Assembly: GCA_964442525.1 (NCBI GenBank)
Contig: CAYTZO010000021.1
Span: 1 to 14,891, forward strand
Length of the DNA: 14,891 nucleotides
Direction of reading: 5' to 3'
Source: CAYTZO01 sp964442525
Lineage (GTDB): Bacteria > Patescibacteriota > Microgenomatia > UBA10105 > UBA927
Of this stretch, positions 6,337 through 13,084 are shown one piece after another. The notes under the pieces were generated by a model. That model was not told the DNA's origin. It did not search any database and saw only the letters and a program-made list of their open reading frames with translations. Both the position numbers and the translations under genes were made by a program. How positions within the stretch are numbered: position 1 is the first letter of the stretch; every line of letters begins with the position of its first letter.

Positions 6337-7527
6337 TTACACCAGCGACAGACGCCTGAGATGGCGGTGGAGGATGAGGAAGGCAAGCGCCGCGGCCGGA
6401 ACAAGCGTGAGACTGCTCATAAGAAACGGCAGAGGGATTGCGATTGTGGCGAGCGTCCCTCCGATGACCGGTCCGACGATCTGTCCGATGCTTTGATAGG
6501 AGGCGTTGACTCCCATAATCGAACCCTGACTCCTCGCATCGGTTTCCTTAGAAAGGAGCGCCTGGATGAGCGGATTGGTAAATCCGTTGGCAAACGCGTG
6601 CAGTATCACGAGTCCGACAAACAGAAGATATGACCGCACAAAAAATATCGAGCCGTAGGCAAAAACATCGGTTGCCAGGGCGGCAAGGAGGAGCTGCCGT
6701 TCGCCAAAAAGTTTTACCGCTCGGGGGATGATCGCAACCTGGGAGACCAATCCGACAATGCCTATTGCCGTAAAAATGAGTGATATTTTTTCCACGGACA
6801 AGCGGAGAAGTTCAACGGAAAACGGCTGAAAACCGTAGACAAACGTCGAAAACGCCGTCCAGACGAAAAGCGTCACGAGGAGCGTTGTCCCGATTGCCGG
6901 GTCAACCAAAGCGTGGAGGAGGTGCCTGAAATCAAATACGTTGCGTTTGACGAAGGGGCCGCGGTTGACGTTGGTTTCGGGAAGGAGAACAAACGTCAAA
7001 ACGGTGGCAACGGCAGAAATCAGGCCCGCGATGATAAATGGTGCTGCAACCGACCAGGAAGAAGCGATCGCCGAGATCGCCGGTCCAAAGACAAACCCAA
7101 ACCCAAAGGCTGCGGCAATTATGCCAAATCCCCTCGCCCGGTCTTTTGCTTCCGTTGAGTCGGAAATGACCGCCAAAGCAACGGGAATGTTTCCGGCCGT
7201 CGCGCCGTCGAGCGCTCTGGCGATAAAAAGCCAAATCACGGAGGGTGCAAACGCCAGTGCAAAAAATGAGAGGGTCGTGCCAAAAAGCGAAATCGTCAGC
7301 ATCGGTCGCCTGCCGTAGGCATCGGAGAGCCGGCCGATAACGGGCGTTGCGAAGAATTGAAAAAATGAATAAATGCTAAACAGAAGCCCGTTTTGAAAAT
7401 CCGTGAGCCCAAACTGACGGGAATAGCTGTAGAGAATGGGGATGACAATGCCGTACCCCAGCGCATTAACCACGGCAATAAGGGCGATAATCCAGACCGT
7501 GGTGTTTTTTTTGGGAGCAAGGACCAT
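6337..7527 (-). CDS. MFS efflux transporter, TetA/DHA1-like
   Basis: Proton-coupled exporter of the drug:H+ antiporter type in the inner membrane, 396 aa and twelve hydrophobic segments, the family norm. MFS motif A GRLSDAYGRRP is at 65-75 in the loop between helices 2 and 3. DGATAGNIPVALAVISD (107-123) matches the TetA-type helix 4 pattern (D-G-x-T-x-G-N). The antiporter helix 5 motif is visible as RGFGIIAAAFGFGFVFGP (132-149). Such motifs do not identify the drug, and tetracycline resistance should not be assumed. The next segment of the protein is a basic loop (VNRGPFVKRN), as expected for the central cytoplasmic loop. The gene has its own extended -10 box 8 nt upstream. Confidence 0.92.
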   Translation of the reverse strand: MVLAPKKNTTVWIIALIAVVNALGYGIVIPILYSYSRQFGLTDFQNGLLFSIYSFFQFFATPVIGRLSDAYGRRPMLTISLFGTTLSFFALAFAPSVIWLFIARALDGATAGNIPVALAVISDSTEAKDRARGFGIIAAAFGFGFVFGPAISAIASSWSVAAPFIIAGLISAVATVLTFVLLPETNVNRGPFVKRNVFDFRHLLHALVDPAIGTTLLVTLFVWTAFSTFVYGFQPFSVELLRLSVEKISLIFTAIGIVGLVSQVAIIPRAVKLFGERQLLLAALATDVFAYGSIFFVRSYLLFVGLVILHAFANGFTNPLIQALLSKETDARSQGSIMGVNASYQSIGQIVGPVIGGTLATIAIPLPFLMSSLTLVPAAALAFLILHRHLRRLSLV

Positions 7528-7535
7528 AAAAAAGT

Positions 7536-7544
7536 ATTATAGCA
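7536..7544 (-). promoter_or_regulatory. Consensus extended -10 promoter of the MFS gene
   Basis: TGC-TATAAT (7544-7536, minus strand) is a perfect extended -10 element. Eight nucleotides separate it from ATG 7527, so the transcript would have at most a one- or two-base leader. There is no Shine-Dalgarno. Confidence 0.65.
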
Positions 7545-7555
7545 GTAGGCCCGCC

Positions 7556-7828
7556 TTACGTAGTAGCAGAACCAAATTTCCCCATCTTCACTCTTTCCAT
7601 TATCCACATTCTGATAAGCTGTGTTGGCCCTAGCCCTTTTTCCTGAGCGGTACTTCGAATCATGCCCAGCGTTTTCGGATCTAACCGAATGTTCAACGTC
7701 TCTGATAACACCGGAGCAAATTTGACCTTCACAGGCTTGCCCATTTTACCAGTCTCTTTATAGTGTTTTTCCCAAAACTTCGCTTCCTTCTCTCTATCTT
7801 TAAATATTTTTTTGTTTGGACTTCTCAT
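7556..7828 (-). CDS. brnA: BrnA-like antitoxin (CopG/ribbon-helix-helix)
   Basis: Predicted antitoxin and autorepressor of the toxin-antitoxin pair, 90 aa from ATG 7828. The basic, charged N-terminal part (residues 1-40) should bind the toxin. The C-terminal half carries a ribbon-helix-helix fold: strand ETLNIRLDP (43-51), helix PKTLGMIRSTAQEKG and helix GPTQLIRMWIMERV (67-80), as in CopG-family antitoxins. The frame could start upstream at 7846, but ATG 7828 has GGAGG (7839-7835) 6 nt before it, which decides the start and is rare in this window. It begins 1 nt after the toxin stop, so translation is probably coupled. Toxin-first order is the brnTA arrangement. Confidence 0.82.
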   Translation of the reverse strand: MRSPNKKIFKDREKEAKFWEKHYKETGKMGKPVKVKFAPVLSETLNIRLDPKTLGMIRSTAQEKGLGPTQLIRMWIMERVKMGKFGSATT

Positions 7829-7829
7829 A

Positions 7830-8090
7830 TTACACCTCCTCACCAAATGCTGTTATCGGATAATACATACCTTCCCTATACGATCGTAGGTGTCGATCTT
7901 CTGGTGAGAGTATGATAATAAGCTTCCTCCCTTTGGCTGTTCTCCCAGAGATCTGCAATCGTTTGCGGAAACTCTCGACAATTCGATGCTTTCCGTGACA
8001 CACCTCTTCAACCTCATCAGGGGTGACATGGTGTTTTGCGAGATGCTTCCGATTCCAATCGTCCCAAATGAGTCCTTTGACGACCATCAT
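7830..8090 (-). CDS. brnT: BrnT-like toxin (DUF497, RelE-type fold)
   Basis: Predicted ribonuclease toxin of a type II system, 86 aa (typical 85-100). The N-terminal LIWDDWNRKHLAKHHVTPDEVEEV is the family hallmark (F/W-D-x-x-K/N-x-x-H-x-x-K-H-x-V followed by an acidic helix). The middle strands ISGRTAKGRKLIIIL and RHLRSYREGMYY supply the basic and aromatic residues that family members use for RNA binding and cleavage. Start is ATG 8090 or the adjacent ATG 8087, and no Shine-Dalgarno is present. The gene is first in its operon behind a strong promoter with an operator between -35 and -10, which the antitoxin or the complex should bind. Base composition of this stretch looks AT-richer than the glmS and ATPase regions, consistent with acquisition. 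Confidence 0.85.
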   Translation of the reverse strand: MMVVKGLIWDDWNRKHLAKHHVTPDEVEEVCHGKHRIVESFRKRLQISGRTAKGRKLIIILSPEDRHLRSYREGMYYPITAFGEEV

Positions 8091-8103
8091 ACAGATCTTT
8101 TAT

Positions 8104-8131
8104 ATTGTAGCACAATGTGCCACAATGTCAA
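8104..8131 (-). promoter_or_regulatory. brnTA promoter with inverted-repeat operator
   Basis: On the minus strand a consensus -35 TTGACA (8131-8126), a 16-bp spacer and TACAAT (8109-8104, 5/6) form the best promoter in the window. The whole spacer plus -10 is an inverted repeat spanning 8104-8126: arms ATTGTAGCACA and TGTGCCACAAT around a central A, ten of eleven pairs matching. This is the expected binding site of the BrnA ribbon-helix-helix dimers, for autorepression. The start codon follows the -10 by 13 nt, so the leader would be very short. Confidence 0.8.
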
Positions 8132-8142
8132 TTAAAGAAGCT

Positions 8143-8220
8143 TTAACAGTATTGGCATTTTGGAGAAGCCGTCCTTTGAACTAAAATGGCCACCGTTTTG
8201 ATGAGAGCTTTTTTATCCAT
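8143..8220 (-). CDS. Possible 25-aa small ORF
   Basis: ATG 8220 opens a 25-codon frame, MDKKALIKTVAILVQRTASPKCQYC, closed by TAA. Two lysines, a short hydrophobic stretch (residues 6-15) and a C-terminal C-x-x-C are visible. A perfect extended -10 (TGA-TATACT) lies 13 nt before it. No family is recognisable and the frame is short enough to arise by chance. It fills the gap between the 168-aa unknown gene and the brnTA promoter. Confidence 0.25.
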   Translation of the reverse strand: MDKKALIKTVAILVQRTASPKCQYC

Positions 8221-8233
8221 AGAACACTCTCTG

Positions 8234-8242
8234 AGTATATCA
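8234..8242 (-). promoter_or_regulatory. Orphan extended -10 element
   Basis: TGA-TATACT (8242-8234, minus strand) has the same hexamer as the dcd and permease promoters. It lies just after the stop of the 168-aa unknown gene. Transcription would start near 8227 and run through the possible small ORF toward brnTA. Confidence 0.45.
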
Positions 8243-8250
8243 CTAGAGGG

Positions 8251-8757
8251 TTAGTTACCGCGAAGACCTACTTTCAGGATTTCCGGTTTTGCTCCGGGAA
8301 GTCCAAACACGAATCCTTGATGTGCCTTACTAAGACCTTCTGCCTTAATTATTTTAACACCCTTTAAGTCATACCACCCATTTAATACATCGTCGCCTAC
8401 CCATTCGGCGAATTGAAGGTTACCCAATGCTTCTTCCATCGTTCGCATTGATCCACCGATCTGAAACTGAAAATCATTATCGTTCTTACCGTTAACATGA
8501 ATACCCCATACTGGCTTGACACCGCTTTTGATAATTACAACCTCCACTGGTCTCCCATCTGTTCCGCGAGCAACTTTATACCCCTCTGGATTTCCGGTAC
8601 GATCGTTCTCCCACGCACTAATTGCCTCTTCGACAGTGAGTTTTTTGGCCTGGGCCTTATTTTCTCCATGAGGTTGACCTTTCCCTTTTTCTTTATCTCT
8701 TACCCACCAAGGAAAACGCCCAGGGCTTAGCTCATGTTTTGGTATAGCAAGACGCAT
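8251..8757 (-). CDS. Unknown protein, 168 aa
   Basis: I do not recognise it. The N-terminal third (to about residue 45) is charged, with KGKGQPHGENKAQAKK looking disordered. From residue 45 on it looks like a small alpha/beta domain: TVEEAISAWENDRTG, then strands EVVIIKSGVKPVWGIHVNG and DFQFQIGG, a helix TMEEALGNLQFAEWVGDDVLNGWYDL, and a last strand GVKIIKAEGL. The C-terminus is glycine-rich. There is no signal peptide or membrane segment. A weak extended -10 candidate, TGA-TTTAGA (8774-8766), lies 8 nt before ATG 8757, the spacing used by neighbours. With brnTA it forms an AT-richer block, so it may be accessory. Confidence 0.65.
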   Translation of the reverse strand: MRLAIPKHELSPGRFPWWVRDKEKGKGQPHGENKAQAKKLTVEEAISAWENDRTGNPEGYKVARGTDGRPVEVVIIKSGVKPVWGIHVNGKNDNDFQFQIGGSMRTMEEALGNLQFAEWVGDDVLNGWYDLKGVKIIKAEGLSKAHQGFVFGLPGAKPEILKVGLRGN

Positions 8758-8826
8758 TATAACGCTCTAAATCAGAATATCAAGGTGTCCTCCAATCCGA
8801 TAGATTTTGTAACGTCTTGCAAAATA

Positions 8827-10599
8827 TTACCTGCTTGCCCGGAGCGCGTTGAGGATAACGGCAACATCGATCGCTTCCTGGCCGACTGCGCCCCAGATCG
8901 GCGGCAAAAATCCCACAGCGGCAAAAAGCATGCCGACGACCGAGAGACCGATTCCAAACCAAATACTTTCAAGAGCGATGCGGACGGACCGTTGAGCTAT
9001 GGAAAGCGCTTGGCTCAGAAGCTCCAAATCTCCTCCGAGAAATATCACATCAGCCGCTTCACTACTGGCCGTCTGTTCTTCGTTACTAAACACCATCCCG
9101 ACATCCGCTTGAGCAAGTGCCGGCGCATCATTTATGCCGTCCCCTACCATGGCAGTGACCATCCCCTGCTTTTTGAGGGACGCAATGCCGATTTGTTTAT
9201 CTTTTGGCGTACACTCAGCCTTAATCTCCATAGTTATGCCGAGTGACTTCATGGTCTCTTGAGCGCGGGCTTCTTTGTCTCCGGTATAGAGAAAGAGGTG
9301 CAGGCCATTGGCGATAAGTTTTCTGAGGATTCGCCCCGCATCTCGCTTGACTTCATCTTCAAAAGTGAAAAGTGACAACCGTTTGCCGCTGCTCATGAGT
9401 TCGATAGTCATCCCCGAGCTTAGCTTCGGACGCCTAAGAATATATTCTTTCTCACTGACAGTTCCTTTAATACCCATCCCAATTATTTCTTTTACTTCAC
9501 GGGCAGGCAAATGCGCTTTTGACGCTGCGACAATGGCTTTTGCAAACGGATGAAGGCTATTGCGCTCGATCGCTGCAGCAATCTCAATCGCATCTTTTTC
9601 CCCAATGCCAGATACCTCGACCGTTTTTATTTTCGGTCTCCCCAATGTGAGGGTGCCGGTTTTATCCAAAATGAGCGCCTGCACACGAGACAAAACTTCT
9701 ATGGCCGAAAGTCGTTTGAGAATAATGCGCTTCTTCGCAGCAGAGTTCATTCCGCCCATGAGAGCGATCGGGGTCGCGAGAATCAGTGGACACGGCGTAG
9801 CGACGACAAGGACTGCGAGCACTCGCGTAAGGTCTCGTGAGAGAAGGTAAGCAACCAAACTTAGCGCGAACGTGACAAAGGTAAAAATCCCGCTATACCG
9901 ATCTGCCAGTCGGATCATCGGGCTTTTTTCCTCCTGAGCGCGCTTCACCATATCAATAATTTTGCGATACGTTGAGTCTTTGTCTTCTTTCGTCACCCGG
10001 ATAACGATGGAGTCGCCGGCATTAACGGTACCGCTGCGGATAGCGTCGCCCGCAACTTTATCCATCATGTAGGGCTCGCCGGTGAGGGACGACTCATCGA
10101 TGTATGCGCTTTTGGTTATGAGAATACCATCGAGTGGAATCACTTCTCCCCGGCGGATGAGTATTTGAGTCCCTGCACGAACGCTCGCGACTGGAACCTT
10201 TTTTCCAATATGTCCGTCTTTATGGACATGAACATCGGAGGGAATGCGGTTAACCAGCGCCGTCAGCGACCGTTGCGCCCGAGCGGTACCATATTTTTCA
10301 AGGGAATTGCCGCCGGCAAGCATGAGAACGATGACACTCGCGACCAGGAGTTGCCCTGAGATAATTCCGACGGTGATAGCGAGAATCGCGATGTAGTCAA
10401 GGGCAAATTTCTTTTTAAGAATGGATGCAAAGGTATCCTGAATAAGCTCGAGGCTGCCGACGAGAATGGTTGCGCCAACAATAATATTTGCGAGAATCGG
10501 CTGGTGGAAAAGGTAGACCGCGGCCAGATACAAAATTATGCCGAGGAAGACAATAAGAGGAATAGCGAAAAGCCGAATGAGGGCATGCAGCTTGGCCAT
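8827..10599 (-). CDS. P1B-type heavy-metal-transporting ATPase (P1B-5-like)
   Basis: Membrane pump that uses ATP to move a transition metal out of the cytoplasm. At 590 aa it lacks an N-terminal metal-binding domain and starts directly with membrane helices. Landmarks: helix pairs at about 10-55 and 66-97, actuator TGEP (173-176), the membrane metal site ATPCP (267-271), phosphorylation site DKTGT with Asp312, the P1B-specific His-Pro (350-351), TGD (439-441), GDGIND (486-491), and a last helix pair at about 545-590 holding QEAID (574-578). TPCP in the sixth helix together with QExxD in the last one is the signature proposed for subgroup P1B-5 (nickel/iron exporters such as Sinorhizobium Nia), rather than the CPC of copper and zinc pumps. 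The C-terminal hemerythrin-like domain known in that subgroup is absent. The metal assignment is inference. Confidence 0.93.
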   Translation of the reverse strand: MAKLHALIRLFAIPLIVFLGIILYLAAVYLFHQPILANIIVGATILVGSLELIQDTFASILKKKFALDYIAILAITVGIISGQLLVASVIVLMLAGGNSLEKYGTARAQRSLTALVNRIPSDVHVHKDGHIGKKVPVASVRAGTQILIRRGEVIPLDGILITKSAYIDESSLTGEPYMMDKVAGDAIRSGTVNAGDSIVIRVTKEDKDSTYRKIIDMVKRAQEEKSPMIRLADRYSGIFTFVTFALSLVAYLLSRDLTRVLAVLVVATPCPLILATPIALMGGMNSAAKKRIILKRLSAIEVLSRVQALILDKTGTLTLGRPKIKTVEVSGIGEKDAIEIAAAIERNSLHPFAKAIVAASKAHLPAREVKEIIGMGIKGTVSEKEYILRRPKLSSGMTIELMSSGKRLSLFTFEDEVKRDAGRILRKLIANGLHLFLYTGDKEARAQETMKSLGITMEIKAECTPKDKQIGIASLKKQGMVTAMVGDGINDAPALAQADVGMVFSNEEQTASSEAADVIFLGGDLELLSQALSIAQRSVRIALESIWFGIGLSVVGMLFAAVGFLPPIWGAVGQEAIDVAVILNALRASR

Positions 10600-10607
10600 C
10601 GCTTAAG

Positions 10608-10616
10608 AATATCACA
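10608..10616 (-). promoter_or_regulatory. Extended -10 candidate of the P1B ATPase gene
   Basis: TGT-GATATT (10616-10608, minus strand) lies 8 nt before ATG 10599, the spacing seen at the MFS gene. The hexamer is only 4/6 and no Shine-Dalgarno is present. No metal-sensor operator is apparent in the 51-nt gap. Confidence 0.4.
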
Positions 10617-10650
10617 AAGATGGCAAAAACTCAGTGAGATAGCTTACTTC

Positions 10651-11073
10651 TTATTTTTTGGCCTGAGAGGCCTTAAAGACAATCGTAGCTTGATTACTTT
10701 CACATGGGACCGCAAGACCTTCAACCGTGCTCGGCTCATAAGCCTTCCGATAATTTATCTCTTGAAGAACCTGACACACGGTAAACATATGCACTCCTGT
10801 TTCACTACCCCAACCAAGTGCTAGTTCTAATTTTCGACCGAAACCCCTTTTCGCTGCTTCACAGTCTGCACAGCCAAGCTGCTTTTGTACCGAAGCCGTA
10901 CTTCCCTCTACAAACTCGTTAAATTGGGACACCAATGGATCACTAAGGCTCACTTTTTCACTTCCCGGAAGCTTTCTCGGAGTAACCGGAATGTCTAATA
11001 CTCCGCCAATATTTGGCTTCATGGGTCCTACGGTAAACGGGATATCACCTTCGGGCATACGTGGTAATTTCAT
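10651..11073 (-). CDS. Unknown protein, 140 aa, cysteine-containing
   Basis: I do not recognise this protein. The first 45 residues are rich in proline, glycine and valine (MKLPRMPEGDIPFTVGPMKPNIGG...) with no signal peptide. The rest is mostly helical, with four cysteines: C-A-D-C in QLGCADCEAAKRG, one in FTVCQVLQEINYRKAY and one in GLAVPCESNQ. The spacing could suit a metal site or disulfides, but no known motif is matched. ATG 11073 lies 20 nt after the AlkD stop in the same direction and has neither Shine-Dalgarno nor a well-placed -10, so cotranscription with the glycosylase gene is likely. It is 51 nt upstream of the metal ATPase. Confidence 0.65.
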   Translation of the reverse strand: MKLPRMPEGDIPFTVGPMKPNIGGVLDIPVTPRKLPGSEKVSLSDPLVSQFNEFVEGSTASVQKQLGCADCEAAKRGFGRKLELALGWGSETGVHMFTVCQVLQEINYRKAYEPSTVEGLAVPCESNQATIVFKASQAKK

Positions 11074-11093
11074 AATTTAGGCCGTAGTCTAAT

Positions 11094-11804
11094 CTAAGCT
11101 CGGTTGCCTGTCAATTTCTGTTTCTTCAGATACTGTTTTCTTTTTGCTTCCGAAAACCGTTCAATCGCATACCGGAGCGTGGTCCGCGGCATAGTTTTAT
11201 GGTGTTTATCGAGAAAATCCGTGAGCGCTTTTTCGTCGCGTTTCCCCACCTCCCGAAGCGCCCAACCAACCGCTTTGTGCATAAGATCATGTTCATCTTG
11301 AAGTAAAATTTCGGCAAGATTCAAAGAATCGGAGAGTTGTTTCTCTTTCAAAAATGTAAATGTAGAAATTATGGCAATTCTCCGTTCCCATATATTTTTG
11401 GACTTTGCCAGTTTATAGAGCATGTTTCTGGGTTTATCCAAAAGCCACGTTCCCAAAATTTCGTGCGAAGATAAATCCACTAAATCCCAATTGTTAATAT
11501 ACTTTGTATTGCGAAGATACAGATCGACAATTTCGTGGGTAAGCGCTTTCTCGGTGAGAATAATGAGTGCCGTAAGGCGATATTCGTGAATCGGACTCTG
11601 CAGTAACTTTTCAACATCCTTGAGAGATATGTCCTTATGTTTTTTGGCAATTGCCCGAACTTGCGGCACAGTGAGCCCCAAAAAAACATCTCCCTCGCCG
11701 TATTCTCCTTTTCCCGTCTTAAAATAGCGCGCCAAAAACTTCGCTTTTCCGCGATTTGCGGACGATTGAATCTCACGTTGAATACGCGCTATATTCCCAT
11801 TCAT
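11094..11804 (-). CDS. DNA alkylation repair protein, AlkD-like
   Basis: DNA glycosylase of the HEAT-repeat AlkD family (PF08713), which excises positively charged alkylated bases such as 3- and 7-alkylpurines without flipping them. From ATG 11804 the protein is 236 aa, the family's usual size. Key residues of Bacillus cereus AlkD have counterparts: the W-D-L-V-D segment gives Trp106 and Asp110 (for Trp109 and Asp113), and W-A-L-R-E-V-G-K gives Trp181 (for Trp187). The family motif GVxxPxxR is represented by FLGLTVPQVRAIAKK (41-55). The open frame extends to 11960, but the extra 52 residues overlap the divergent MFS gene, and the family starts at about the MNGNIARIQREI residues. A -10-like TATACA lies 6 nt before this ATG. 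Confidence 0.92.
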   Translation of the reverse strand: MNGNIARIQREIQSSANRGKAKFLARYFKTGKGEYGEGDVFLGLTVPQVRAIAKKHKDISLKDVEKLLQSPIHEYRLTALIILTEKALTHEIVDLYLRNTKYINNWDLVDLSSHEILGTWLLDKPRNMLYKLAKSKNIWERRIAIISTFTFLKEKQLSDSLNLAEILLQDEHDLMHKAVGWALREVGKRDEKALTDFLDKHHKTMPRTTLRYAIERFSEAKRKQYLKKQKLTGNRA

Positions 11805-11810
11805 GACCCA

Positions 11811-11820
11811 TGTATAGTAC
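11811..11820. promoter_or_regulatory. Overlapping divergent -10 boxes of alkD and the MFS_3 gene
   Basis: On the minus strand TATACA (11816-11811) is 6 nt before the AlkD ATG at 11804. On the plus strand TATAGT (11813-11818, 5/6) points toward the MFS gene at 11850. The hexamers share four base pairs, so RNA polymerase cannot occupy both at once. No clear -35 is seen for either. The whole gap between the start codons is 45 nt. Confidence 0.45.
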
Positions 11821-11849
11821 CATAATGGTCGCGATGGTTTCTGCCAAGT

Positions 11850-13076
11850 ATGAAAAACCGGTATCATGCACTTCGGTCGCGGGATTTTCGCTTTCAGTTG
11901 ATCGGCCAGTTTATCAGTAACAGCGGGACACAAATGCAGTTTGTTGCCGTAAACTGGCATATCTACCTCCTGACCAGGTCAGCATTTTCCCTGGGAATCG
12001 TTGGGTTCACACGTTTTCTCCCCGTTATCGTTTTTGCGCTGATTGCCGGGGTCGTCACAGACCGCTTTAACCGGAAAAAACTCCTCATCATCACCGAAAT
12101 ATTTCTCACAATCCTTGCCCTTGTTCTTGCCATTTCGACGATCACCGGTAGTGTATCACCGGCACTTATATATATAGTAAGCTTCCTTTCCGCTTCGCTT
12201 ATAGCATTTGAGCTGCCGGCGCGACAGTCATTTGTCCCGAGTCTCGTTCCCAAAAAAGACCTCACCAATGCATGGAGCCTTACTAACGTCGCCTACAACG
12301 TCTCCTCTGTCCTCGGACCGGCCCTGGGAGGCCTGTTCATAGCAAGTTATGGGATCGCCGCTGCATACTTCTTTAACGCAATCTCCTATATCGCTATTAT
12401 TGCTGCGCTTCTTCTCATGCGCTCCACGGGCGAAATCAGCGGCGTCAAGGCAGCGGCATCGCTTACTTCTATAAAAGAGGGGCTTCGATTCGTCTTCTCA
12501 AAATCTATGATCTGGTCGACGATGATCCTGGATTTCTTCAGCACGTTCTTTGCGGAGGGCAAGGTACTTCTTCCCATATTTGCGCGCGAAATTCTTGCGG
12601 CCGGCCCGCGTGAGATCGGATTCCTTTATGCCGCGCCGTTTATCGGTGGCATGATTGCCGGAGGCCTGGTCGCCTCGTTGGGTCGCATCAGAGAACAGGG
12701 AAAAGTTCTCCTTCTCTGCGTTACCGTTTACGGGATCGCAACCATCGTCTTTGGACTCTCGCGGGCGTTTCTCCTTTCCTTTCTGGCGCTCGTCGCGATG
12801 GGCGCGGGAGACGGCGTAAGCGCCATTATACGGGGAACCATCCGTCAGCTTATCACACCGGATTCTCTGCGGGGCCGCATGACATCAATTAATATGATCT
12901 TTTTCGAAGGCGGGCCGCAGCTTGGGGAGTTTGAGGCCGGCATCCTTGCAGGACTTATCGGCGCGCCGGCTTCAGTAGTGATCGGAGGCGCCGGGGTTGT
13001 CGCTGTCGTCATTATCATGTCTCTCGCCGTTCCGAGGCTTCGGACATATAAGGATACCCACGAACTGTTTCCCTAA
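11850..13076 (+). CDS. MFS transporter, MFS_3/EntS-like
   Basis: Inner-membrane major facilitator of 408 aa with about twelve hydrophobic segments. The start ALRSRDFRFQLIGQFISNSGTQMQFVAVNWHIYLLT is characteristic of the MFS_3 group (PF05977), which includes the enterobactin exporter EntS and many uncharacterised exporters. Motif A is GVVTDRFNRKKL (67-78). Helix 5 shows the SVLGPALGG variant of motif C, a sign of an exporter. The second half has a degenerate motif A (GLVASLGRIREQ). The substrate is unknown. An in-frame stop at 11823-11825 rules out a start before 11826, and 11850 is the only in-frame ATG or GTG after it. No Shine-Dalgarno is visible. It converges with the next gene, with 8 nt between stops and no terminator hairpin. 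Confidence 0.92.
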   Translation: MKNRYHALRSRDFRFQLIGQFISNSGTQMQFVAVNWHIYLLTRSAFSLGIVGFTRFLPVIVFALIAGVVTDRFNRKKLLIITEIFLTILALVLAISTITGSVSPALIYIVSFLSASLIAFELPARQSFVPSLVPKKDLTNAWSLTNVAYNVSSVLGPALGGLFIASYGIAAAYFFNAISYIAIIAALLLMRSTGEISGVKAAASLTSIKEGLRFVFSKSMIWSTMILDFFSTFFAEGKVLLPIFAREILAAGPREIGFLYAAPFIGGMIAGGLVASLGRIREQGKVLLLCVTVYGIATIVFGLSRAFLLSFLALVAMGAGDGVSAIIRGTIRQLITPDSLRGRMTSINMIFFEGGPQLGEFEAGILAGLIGAPASVVIGGAGVVAVVIIMSLAVPRLRTYKDTHELFP

Positions 13077-13084
13077 AAAATCCG

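Noticed and set aside
8154..8191. GGCATTTT/AAAATGGCC inverted repeat as a terminator
   Set aside because: The pairing is imperfect, the loop is long, and no T-run follows on either strand.
11805..11960. 52-residue N-terminal extension of AlkD
   Set aside because: It overlaps the divergent MFS_3 gene, exceeds the family length, and would bypass the -10 box 6 nt before ATG 11804.
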